A DNA stretch of 64,000 bases, from assembly GCF_024158745.1 (NCBI RefSeq), contig NZ_JAMZAW010000031.1, forward strand, positions 1 to 64,000, in the 5' to 3' direction. The notes below the pieces were generated by a model. The model made no database searches, had not been told where the DNA came from, and was given only the letters and a program-made list of their open reading frames with translations. Position 1 is the stretch's first letter. The number at the start of each line of letters is the position of its first letter. This document shows, one piece after another, positions 1 through 6,482 of this stretch. Source of the stretch: Paenibacillus tyrphae. GTDB lineage: Bacteria > Bacillota > Bacilli > Paenibacillales > NBRC-103111. Made by a program: the position numbers and the translations under genes.

Positions 1-16
1 AGTTCGCATTGTGGTT

Positions 17-52
17 TACACTGAAAGGTCCGGAGCCAATCAAGGTTTTCTA
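17..52 (-). repeat. degenerate copy of the recurring immunity-gene stem-loop
   Basis: The right arm GCCAATCAAGGTT (35-47) matches the arm of four other stem-loops at about 700, 5100, 5670 and 6060. The left arm is poorly conserved here. On the minus strand this arm carries the TGA stop of the preceding small gene. It is probably a decayed terminator of the same family. Confidence 0.5.
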
Positions 53-569
53 GTTATCGTTTTCCAGGTAAGTATAAATGAAAATTTATTATGCTCTTTT
101 TCCTGTGCCAGTTCATTATAAAACTCACTGGGTGTTGATTCACGATGTTTCGACCAATATCCTACCTCATCCAAAATTATTGAATCATTTAACTTACCAA
201 GTGTATAAGCTAATCCTGCCGCTAAAGAAAATTGTACTGCCTCTCGACTTCGACTGCCCTCAATACCAATCGTTATCCAAGTTCCTGCTTCAACTATGTT
301 AATATATGGTGACATCGTTTCGATTTTTGTTAATGTAATGCTTACACGTTCATCATTAGAATCTTGAAAATAGATCAAAAATAGGCGATTCTCCTGAAAT
401 ATTTCTTCCATGGTAACCAAGCAAGTTGTCCCAGATTCTATCTCAACAATATGCAGTGATGTTACATTGCGACAATTAATTAACAAAGCTACATTTTTTA
501 AAGCTCCTCTACTAACTTTTTTAGTGAGATATCTTCTTTAGTTAATTTCACATCGATTTCAATAGACAT
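40..569 (-). pseudogene. small immunity-like protein, frameshifted near N-terminus
   Basis: An ATG at 569 with a good ribosome binding site (AGGTG, 5 nt upstream) opens a frame reading MSIEIDVKLTKEDISLKKL, which stops after 23 codons at a CTTTAAAAAATG tract near 500. The following frame then runs 148 codons from a TTG at 486 to the end. Adding one T would join the two into a roughly 176-residue protein reading through VEELLKNVALL. No signal peptide or membrane segment is visible. I do not recognise the family; size and neighbourhood suggest an immunity protein. The frameshift is either real inactivation or a homopolymer sequencing error. Confidence 0.6.
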
Positions 570-670
570 GGTTCACCTCGGCATAAACGAATTAAGGTGT
601 ATACATTTCAAACGGTGAATCTTCATACGGGTAATACATAAGTTATATGTGTTATTGTTTGATGATGGCT

Positions 671-982
671 TCATTTCTCCCCCACCCCCTCCAAAAAAAG
701 AAACCTTGAAGGCAAGCCAATCAAGGTTAAAAGAACTAAATTATTCTCTTCTAATGCATAAGTTTTTACAGGTTTACCACTTTCTGAATCAAAGAAGTAA
801 ATCCGTGCACATTGCGGGCATTTCCATACGTCATATTTAGGAAACGGAATTGCTAGTGGGTCAACAGAATCGTTCTGAGTGATTGAATCCCATTCCCTAT
901 CTGTATAGACCCTTAACTCGATATCATTCGGAGATTCGGTTGTAGATAAATGTTTGCCACATTTGCATAAAAAAACTGCCAT
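671..982 (-). CDS. small protein with CxC...CxxC zinc-binding pattern
   Basis: About 103 residues. Start chosen at ATG 982, with AAGGAAGG about 10 nt upstream; an in-frame GTG at 991 lies too close to that site. An N-terminal CKCG and a central CPQCARIYFF suggest one zinc ribbon. The C-terminus is suspicious: the frame runs through the conserved terminator stem (702-728) and ends as LLTLIGLPSRFLFLEG, which is hairpin-encoded. A one-base shift just before it would stop at GAA TAA right after YALE. The C-terminal 20 or so residues may therefore be a frameshift artefact. Function unknown; context suggests an immunity-type or stress protein. Confidence 0.6.
   Translation of the reverse strand: MAVFLCKCGKHLSTTESPNDIELRVYTDREWDSITQNDSVDPLAIPFPKYDVWKCPQCARIYFFDSESGKPVKTYALEENNLVLLTLIGLPSRFLFLEGVGEK
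693..728 (-). terminator. recurring immunity-array terminator, copy b
   Basis: Minus-strand stem AACCTTGA/TCAAGGTT with a GGCTTGCC-containing loop, followed by a T-rich run (TTTCTTTTTTT). Nearly identical in arm sequence to the stem-loops at 5087-5117 and 6045-6075. Confidence 0.75.
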
Positions 983-1205
983 TATTTTCACCCTTCCTTA
1001 AGGAAATAAAATTGTACCATCATTTCAGCGATAATAAAGTCTTTAGTTAACTTAAATGTTGTATATGAATAGATGAAACATCCAACCACCTGAACATAGT
1101 GTTTTCGCTTGGTCGTTTTATCTGAATAAAAAATGCTAAACAGAAAATAATTTTAATGTTTGAATTTTCTACAGGCATGCAGTCGTGTCTAGAAAGGAAT
1201 ACACT

Positions 1206-2993
1206 ATGAGTTGTCCAACTTACTCTGTAGTTCCTGGTGCTCCTAATTCCGTACAAGCGACTTTTGGTCCACCAAACAATCAACTTACTATTACGGGTAC
1301 GTCACTACTCGACGGCTTTGGAAGCATGGCTGGCAGTATCTTATTAGTGTGCGGTAACAACACATCAATTAATCTTCGTCTAATATCTTGGACAGACAGG
1401 GAAATCGTTACAATCCTTCCTGATAGCCGTCCTTGTATACCTGACCAACAGAATAATTACCATATTCAGGTACGAAAATCATCGGGCGAGCTTTGTCCGC
1501 CTATACCCATCTCGATCTCTGATTCCATCATATCTCAGCCAATCGACTTAGAAAGGCTTGCCCACTTAATGTATATTGATCCTCAACTTCCATCCCCTCC
1601 GCCACCGGGGCAACCAGAGTTGCCTGAACCGATCTTCGCCAAGCTTGTTGCCCCAAATATTTCTGGTGTTGTTTTTACCGACCAACTGGGAAACACATTG
1701 CCCGTGTATTCGGATCTACATGCATTTGAGAGACCGATTACAGAGGGTACGTCACCTGCTTCGCATGAGCCTTTGAGTCCAATTGTTTCTGATCTTCTAC
1801 CCGTTACCGTGGTAAAAGTCGAAATTAGCTGGAGTGCCAATCGAGATGACGGAACCCCGGCAGAGTTCTTAGTTAAGCCGAACCTTTCTGCTCCACGTGA
1901 TGCAAATACACAAGTTGCAGATGTAGTGTTTCTTTTTAAGCCACATGTGGTTGAACTGACGAGAGACAATTTGCGAACTGCTCCGCTACAAAGACGACAA
2001 ATCCATATAAAAGTAAGGCTGTCGGTTGATAACATTTTAACAACGGGTTGGATCGACGACCTTCCCTTTGTGGAAGTCCTTATCCCCTCCCTCCAGATTC
2101 CAACCGTTTTGGCACTGTACCAAGGTATCAACCTACAACAAAGTGTCCTGATTTTAGTCCCATCAAGCTCACCATTTGAGAGTGTGGCGGGACTTAGATT
2201 CTTCCTAGAGAGGCTTAATTCCATTGTCTATACGCTTAAAGAAATAGGTTCTTTTGCAAGCTTTCTTCTCGGTCTTGATTCTTTGGTAAATGCCCTTCCC
2301 TCCGTTGGTGGTTCAAATTATGTGGTAACTGACGATATTTTACTGGATGACATTTCTTTTGAACCCGGTGCCACATGGGAGGACCGGGTCAGCTCTATAC
2401 TTTTCATTGGACCACAGGGTAAATGGGTGCATTGTCAGAATAAGTCACATAATGATGAGGAAGGGTCATTTATAATCACTATAGGTGAGGAATATCATGT
2501 GATCGTACCAACTCTTCGTGCAAACCCGCTTCATCCAGTGGATCGGATTTTCATCAATCATCAACCGACAGATGATGATCCAGGAGAACACTCATATCTT
2601 TTCGATGATACGCTATCAACAATTATTTTCTCCCCTCCCATTCCTGCTAGGCCATACGTTGACATCGTTGGTCCGCGTAGTATCAGATTGGATCATCCGC
2701 ACGGCGTAATACAGGAATACAGGATCAATTATGAAAATTTGGAAGATCCAATTTCGATCGCATGGAGTTCCAATGGCTCAGTCATAAATCCCGCCTCTAA
2801 GATAACTAACATCTCCTTTTTCAATACAGGAACATGGCTTGTACAGGTTGACGTGACGGACATCAATCGCGTACATGTACAGAATCATATAGACGTAATT
2901 GTCGAAGTAGCCCCTCTGGGCTGCCTTAGAATTCCACCAATTTGTTGTACCCATCCTAGCTCACCTGTGTGTGGGCCTCGTATGAAACCATGA
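1206..2993 (+). CDS. large hypothetical protein with Ig-like/IPT-like segments
   Basis: About 595 residues from ATG 1206 (AAAGGA 8 nt upstream); an earlier in-frame ATG at 1185 has no ribosome binding site. There is no signal peptide or membrane segment. Residues about 10-110 look like an IPT/TIG-type beta-sandwich (LTITGTSLLDGFGS...). A PKD/Ig-like segment occupies about 490-575 (ISIAWSSNGSVINP...). The tail is cysteine- and proline-rich (IPPICCTHPSSPVCGP). It could be an extracellular or structural protein exported by an unknown route, or a cytoplasmic scaffold. It is the only long gene among small immunity-like genes and no toxin domain is evident. Confidence 0.7.
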   Translation: MSCPTYSVVPGAPNSVQATFGPPNNQLTITGTSLLDGFGSMAGSILLVCGNNTSINLRLISWTDREIVTILPDSRPCIPDQQNNYHIQVRKSSGELCPPIPISISDSIISQPIDLERLAHLMYIDPQLPSPPPPGQPELPEPIFAKLVAPNISGVVFTDQLGNTLPVYSDLHAFERPITEGTSPASHEPLSPIVSDLLPVTVVKVEISWSANRDDGTPAEFLVKPNLSAPRDANTQVADVVFLFKPHVVELTRDNLRTAPLQRRQIHIKVRLSVDNILTTGWIDDLPFVEVLIPSLQIPTVLALYQGINLQQSVLILVPSSSPFESVAGLRFFLERLNSIVYTLKEIGSFASFLLGLDSLVNALPSVGGSNYVVTDDILLDDISFEPGATWEDRVSSILFIGPQGKWVHCQNKSHNDEEGSFIITIGEEYHVIVPTLRANPLHPVDRIFINHQPTDDDPGEHSYLFDDTLSTIIFSPPIPARPYVDIVGPRSIRLDHPHGVIQEYRINYENLEDPISIAWSSNGSVINPASKITNISFFNTGTWLVQVDVTDINRVHVQNHIDVIVEVAPLGCLRIPPICCTHPSSPVCGPRMKP

Positions 2994-3018
2994 CAAAAAA
3001 ATCCATCTTGATCATTGG

Positions 3019-3260
3019 GTGGCCGAGACCGATAACTTACGGTCTCGTCGGGACGGTACTCCACCCGATACCTACGTGATCGGGTCTCATGACGGTACTG
3101 GACGCTCGTCTTACGAGACCGGTAATCCCTGCTGCGTATGCCGGTGCTCTCGGAGTGCGCGGCCTAGTGCCGTCACACTCGGGGCGCGCGGTCCGTTCGC
3201 CGGCTTCATGCAGCCGGACGTCGAGAAATTGGAGCAGCGACATGGGACGAGAATATGAAG
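3019..3260. other. GC-rich hairpin-dense non-coding element A
   Basis: A sharply bounded GC-rich block in AT-rich surroundings. Visible helices: GAGACCG 3025-3031 with CGGTCTC 3040-3046; CCCGAT 3064-3069 with ATCGGG 3079-3084; CCGGCT 3200-3205 with AGCCGG 3212-3217; a long-range GGTGG 3019-3023/CCACC 3061-3065 (approximate) pairing. GGTCTC followed by GACGGTACT occurs twice, spaced about 43 nt. The frames open here on both strands are arginine-rich and look non-biological. It shares CCGATACC and GCAGCCGGACG with element B at 4901-5080. It may be a structured RNA, a recombination site or a mobile palindromic repeat. Confidence 0.45.
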
Positions 3261-3329
3261 TCCTAGACTGTCGCTGTTTCATTGAACTAACGTACCCATT
3301 AGTCTTTTGTCGGGTGCATTTATTTCACT

Positions 3330-3719
3330 TCATGGAAAAATTATTTCGCCGTTGTCGCTGCTGACATCAAAAAATCCTACCTTATGTTTTAAAGCTAATT
3401 CCCGCATTGTCGTATAGGCTTCCTCAGCTACGGAAAAAGCGAAAGCCGCATAGATGACGGCAGAACCAAGCGAGTAGTCAGTCAAGCGGTTATCAGTTCC
3501 GGCTTCCTCCAAAGCTTCAAAAATTTCATCATCTACATTCATGTTGGGAAAATGCTTTGATAGATCCCTGTAAAAGCGCTGCAGCGCCTCCGAGCAGACT
3601 GAAGGATCATTATATTCATGGTCTTCCGACCATTGCACTTGCCGCTCGTACCAATCCATAAACGCCTTACTTTCCTTCGGTGCCGTGGATGCCTCGAAAG
3701 CCATTAGATCATAGCTCAT
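3330..3719 (-). CDS. conserved hypothetical protein, 129 aa
   Basis: Starts MSYDLMAFEAS at an ATG preceded by GGGAGGAG (5 nt spacing), a very strong site. Acidic soluble protein, no signal or membrane segment. The patterns MSYDL..FE....P....F..WY, DYS.G..VIYAAFA.S.AEEAY and VGFFDVSSDNGEI belong, from memory, to a widely distributed uncharacterised bacterial family often found near polymorphic-toxin immunity genes. No catalytic motif is recognisable. Intact full-length copy with its own ribosome binding site; no partner in the same transcript. Confidence 0.7.
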   Translation of the reverse strand: MSYDLMAFEASTAPKESKAFMDWYERQVQWSEDHEYNDPSVCSEALQRFYRDLSKHFPNMNVDDEIFEALEEAGTDNRLTDYSLGSAVIYAAFAFSVAEEAYTTMRELALKHKVGFFDVSSDNGEIIFP

Positions 3720-4042
3720 TTGAACTCCTCCCGTATGTAATTACTTTCTATTGTACAGATCGCTTGTCCCTCGTCTATCCATCCTCCATCTCACTTTTAG
3801 AGGGAAGATTAGTTTTAATACTTAATCCTGGAAACAATCAGTAGATAGTGTGTATATTATACTAGTCTCGGCTGGTCGCTCCCGATGACACGCGAAGGGC
3901 AGTTACTCCATGCAGATAGTAGTTTGTTCAATGGACAGTTAGCGAAGAAACCTTTTCCACTTATTGGCGTCAAATATATAGAAATAATCAATATATAGTT
4001 GACACATTTATAAATTTTTAGTGGAAGGATCGATTCAGTTCA
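3720..4042. other. intergenic region, divergent control region
   Basis: Lies between two divergently transcribed genes, so it should hold both promoters. AT-rich with TTGACA near 4000 but no well-spaced -10. A short GC-richer patch around 3865-3910 resembles the style of element A (GTCTCGGC occurs in both) but is too short to call. Confidence 0.3.
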
Positions 4043-4612
4043 ATGAATAGAAAGTTCATATTTTTCAGCGATTCTCAATTTATAGAAGAATTTAATGATT
4101 TCGCAGATCGACTAGTGTATTTCCAACAGGACTACGAAAAATTTTCTAGACTTGTGATTTGGCCGGGTGATAAAGCCATCTTCGTAATAAGCGAACTGCT
4201 TAAGATTACTAAAGAAAAATATGAAATATTTTATATCTTGAGGAGTTCAAGATGCAACAACGAAGAGGCTCGATACAAAATGGAGGCAGTAGACTTAAAA
4301 ACAATTACTGAGTTTTTAGAGAAATTTGGTACATATTTTGAATACGATAGTCGTCATAGGATTGTTATTCGATCGTCAGATGAGAGACTAACCTATTTTG
4401 TTTTTGATGAAGAAAACATTATTTTAGCTTACGGTAACGTTGAGGAATTTAAGTTATTATTGAATCGCCTTGGATTTGATGAATATAATAAACCACTAAT
4501 GTATCCTGAACCACATATGCATTTGTATCAAGAAGAACTAGATAAATATGAGGATAAGGTGTTAAGCTATTTCCCTTGGGTAAAAAGTAAATTAATGGAA
4601 GTAGATCGGTGA
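4043..4612 (+). CDS. hypothetical protein, 189 aa
   Basis: Full-length frame from ATG 4043 with GGAAGGA about 13 nt upstream, followed by its own hairpin terminator. Mixed alpha/beta soluble sequence rich in Glu, Lys, Phe and Tyr, no signal peptide or transmembrane helix. The second half (about 90-150) has short beta-rich stretches such as RIVIRSSDERLTYFVFDEENI. I do not recognise the family. Low GC and position in the small-gene array suggest an immunity-type protein. It is the only plus-strand member of the array besides the 595-residue gene. Confidence 0.6.
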   Translation: MNRKFIFFSDSQFIEEFNDFADRLVYFQQDYEKFSRLVIWPGDKAIFVISELLKITKEKYEIFYILRSSRCNNEEARYKMEAVDLKTITEFLEKFGTYFEYDSRHRIVIRSSDERLTYFVFDEENIILAYGNVEEFKLLLNRLGFDEYNKPLMYPEPHMHLYQEELDKYEDKVLSYFPWVKSKLMEVDR

Positions 4613-4648
4613 TAACGCAAACGAAGAGGTTAGTTTAGCAACAATGCA

Positions 4649-4685
4649 AATGCTGCCACACAATTAGTGGCAGCATTCATTTTTA
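4649..4685 (+). terminator. Rho-independent terminator of the 189-aa gene
   Basis: Stem AATGCTGCCAC 4649-4659 with GTGGCAGCATT 4667-4677, 7-nt loop, followed by CATTTTTA. Located 37 nt after the stop. Confidence 0.85.
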
Positions 4686-4792
4686 AATTCGGTAATTCCA
4701 GGGAGACTCTACATGTTCTTATGTATGCTTAAATTAGAACGATTATTTGAATAAGGGTTATTCAACACATACGTATACAAATTCAGACAAAT

Positions 4793-4900
4793 CCTTAAAA
4801 CACTTTAAAACATTTTAAAACGATTTGAAACTCTTTGAAATATTTAAAAGATATAAAGAATTTATAACGATTTCAAAGTCTTCAAAAGTCTTTAAAAGTA
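4793..4900. repeat. 10-bp-phased A-tracts, predicted curved DNA
   Basis: Successive decamers of the type NNNTTTAAAA: A-runs end at 4800, 4810, 4820, 4830 and 4840 with exact 10-bp phase, and continue less regularly (4846-4849, 4884-4887, 4894-4897). Phasing of A-tracts with the helical repeat is the classical signature of intrinsic DNA bending. It abuts GC-rich element B directly. Confidence 0.7.
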
Positions 4901-5080
4901 GACCGGGGCGAGTGGTTAAGCCATCATCCGATACCCGTGCGCATGCGGCTGCCGCTACGCAGCCGGACGCCGCTCGCCGTCCAGCACCGAATATCGTGCA
5001 TTGACGGTCGTTGTAGCTTCCAGGGTTGCGACGTTGCTTTGCAACCACCGATGGGTCACCAGGCTTTAAGGTGCCCACTA
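4901..5080. other. GC-rich hairpin-dense non-coding element B
   Basis: Helices: GGCGAG 4907-4912 closing with CTCGCC 4973-4978 around an internal CGGCTG 4946-4951/CAGCCG 4960-4965; CCGTC 4977-4981 with GACGG 5003-5007 enclosing GCAC/GTGC; GGTTGC 5024-5029 with GCAACC 5041-5046; GGGTCACC 5053-5060 with GGTGCCC 5070-5076. Shares CCGATACC (4928-4935) and GCAGCCGGACG (4959-4969) with element A. Not protein-like in any frame. Lies immediately 3' of the SMI1 gene's terminator. Confidence 0.45.
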
Positions 5081-5082
5081 AT

Positions 5083-5117
5083 AAGAAACCTTGAATGACA
5101 AAAAGCCAACCAAGGTT
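5083..5117 (-). terminator. recurring immunity-array terminator, copy c
   Basis: AACCTTG 5087-5093 with CAAGGTT 5111-5117, loop containing GCCAA, T-poor tail (TTTCTTATT on the minus strand). Follows the SMI1/KNR4 gene by about 40 nt. Confidence 0.65.
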
Positions 5118-5155
5118 CATTTCAATTTAAACTTTTTGTTTCAATTCTACTTCCA

Positions 5156-5572
5156 CTAGATATTCAAAGAGATTTCGGTACTTCGTTCGTTCAATTTGGC
5201 GGTTATCATGGTCATAACAAACAGATTTTTTTCACTCAATCCATTTTCAATTATATATCCATAGTAATCGCCTGCCTGATTATCTGACACAGCAAGAAAA
5301 TGCTGTTTTTCCAACAAGCCTATTGATTGATTTTGATTTGCTATATTCCATTCACTATCTGCCGAAACGGAAAAGATAACTGTGAAGGCAAAATAACCAC
5401 CACCAAAGGCCTCAATAAACTCCTTATAATCTTCAGGCAAGCTAACATTCAACTGTTTTTCTACAATCTTAATTTCAGCTTTTATCCCAACTGGGTCTGC
5501 ATCAAGAGCGAACCATATCGGATTTGAAGCCTTTAGTCGGTTTGCATGTTCATTAAACTGATTAAAATCCAC
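5156..5572 (-). CDS. SMI1/KNR4 family immunity-type protein
   Basis: 138 residues from a GTG at 5572 with GGGGG 9 nt upstream. The pattern of an N-terminal helix, then IKAEIKIVEKQLNVSLPEDY, KEFIEAFGGGYF and an aspartate/tyrosine-rich strand region is typical of the SMI1/KNR4 (SUKH) superfamily: single-domain cytoplasmic proteins that often neutralise contact-dependent or secreted nuclease toxins of polymorphic toxin systems. The cognate toxin is not in the window, which is common for orphan immunity arrays. Followed by a copy of the shared terminator. Confidence 0.8.
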   Translation of the reverse strand: MDFNQFNEHANRLKASNPIWFALDADPVGIKAEIKIVEKQLNVSLPEDYKEFIEAFGGGYFAFTVIFSVSADSEWNIANQNQSIGLLEKQHFLAVSDNQAGDYYGYIIENGLSEKNLFVMTMITAKLNERSTEISLNI

Positions 5573-5645
5573 TTACAATTACCCCCAATAAGTTTAGTTT
5601 ATGAGAAATATGTACCGCTGCTGCGATAAAAACCATCAGATTATT

Positions 5646-5685
5646 AAAAAAGCAACCTTGAAAGGCTAGTGCCAATGAAGGTTGC
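5646..5685 (-). terminator. recurring immunity-array terminator, copy d
   Basis: GCAACCTT 5652-5659 with AAGGTTGC 5678-5685, loop with GCCAAT, and a run of six T on the minus strand (5646-5651). The most canonical terminator of the set; follows the frameshifted gene at 5708. Confidence 0.75.
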
Positions 5686-5707
5686 TCAGCAAAGAAGCAT
5701 TTTGTTT

Positions 5708-5994
5708 TTAATCATTTAAGGCTTCTCGAATTAGATCTAGCACTTCCTGATCTTCTTCTTTTTCTCTTGCGCTGTAGAATATTTTAATAAAACATCTTCA
5801 ATATGTTGATATACCCCAAAACCACTTCCTCCACCAAAAGAATTCAAAAATAACGGGATACATTTAGGATCAGGATTGTTTAAAAAGTGAATCCTTACTT
5901 CGTCATACTTTTTGATGATATCGAACCTTTCTTCACTATCTTTGGGTAAGGGCTGATTGTCTTTCAAAAACATAATGGCTTGTTCAGTGTTCAT
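5708..5994 (-). pseudogene. small HEAT-like/immunity-type protein, frameshifted C-terminus
   Basis: Starts MNTEQAIMFLKDNQPLP at ATG 5994. The frame ends early as KYSTAQEKKKKIRKC, but in the adjacent frame the same DNA reads EEDQEVLDLIREALND and stops at 5708-5710. The shift falls in a GAGAAAAAGAAGAAG tract. The joined product would be about 94 residues. The motif IPLFLNSFGGGSGFGVYQ.IEDVL recalls a family of small proteins that, as I remember, normally continue into HEAT-like repeats; if so, this copy also has an internal deletion. Inactivated immunity gene or homopolymer error. Confidence 0.55.
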
Positions 5995-6036
5995 TTATTT
6001 GTCGAATCCTCCCAAAGATTTCTTTAATAGGTTTCC

Positions 6037-6075
6037 ACAAAAGAAACCTTGAAAGACATAAAACCAATCAAGGTT
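6037..6075 (-). terminator. recurring immunity-array terminator, copy e
   Basis: AACCTTGA 6045-6052 with TCAAGGTT 6068-6075; same arms as copy b, loop with ACCAA; T-rich tail TTTCTTTTG on the minus strand. Begins 12 nt after the stop of the 94-residue gene. Confidence 0.75.
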
Positions 6076-6087
6076 CTAGATAAAATT

Positions 6088-6372
6088 TTAATTTTTCTGT
6101 CTAGTCCAATGACTAGATTCAGTTTCCCTCCAAGCAATCCAACCAAGCGGTAAATCATTAAGAATTGTTACAGAAATATCATAGTCCACAATTTCTTTTA
6201 GACTTACGAGAGTTGCATTATCCATATCTACATCTTCTCCACAATGAAACTGCCACATGCCGTCATCCTCATCATGTGAAACAAACAGAATAGGCTTTTT
6301 CATTATTAAAACATCCTTAGTTGTTAAAATCATTGTGTTAGGTAAGTCATTAAATAGCCAATTATTTGACAA
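6088..6372 (-). CDS. small immunity-like protein with DDGMWQFH motif
   Basis: The frame is open from ATG 6396, but AGGAG lies 8 nt before an in-frame TTG at 6372, giving a 94-residue product starting MSNNWLFNDLPNTMILTT; I prefer that start. Central motif PILFVSHDEDDGMWQFHCG, then LVSLKEIVDYD and LPLGWIAWRE. The pattern recalls small DUF2185-like immunity proteins, but I cannot assign it firmly. Soluble, no signal peptide. Ends 12 nt before a copy of the shared terminator. Confidence 0.65.
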   Translation of the reverse strand: MSNNWLFNDLPNTMILTTKDVLIMKKPILFVSHDEDDGMWQFHCGEDVDMDNATLVSLKEIVDYDISVTILNDLPLGWIAWRETESSHWTRQKN

Positions 6373-6482
6373 TAGTATCACTCCTGATTTGTTCATTCAT
6401 CCCATTTTGCCCTGTTTTCTTTTCTTGATAGTACCTGAGCATTACTGTAGCTGTTTGAACAAGACAATAAATTCGTCGCTAT

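Noticed and set aside
3019-3364. Overlapping open frames on both strands across element A
   Set aside because: Arg/Pro/Ser-rich translations with no ribosome binding sites, explained by GC-rich hairpin DNA.
4815-5120. 101-codon minus-strand frame starting MNLGWLFV
   Set aside because: It starts inside the shared terminator hairpin and runs through element B; not protein-like.
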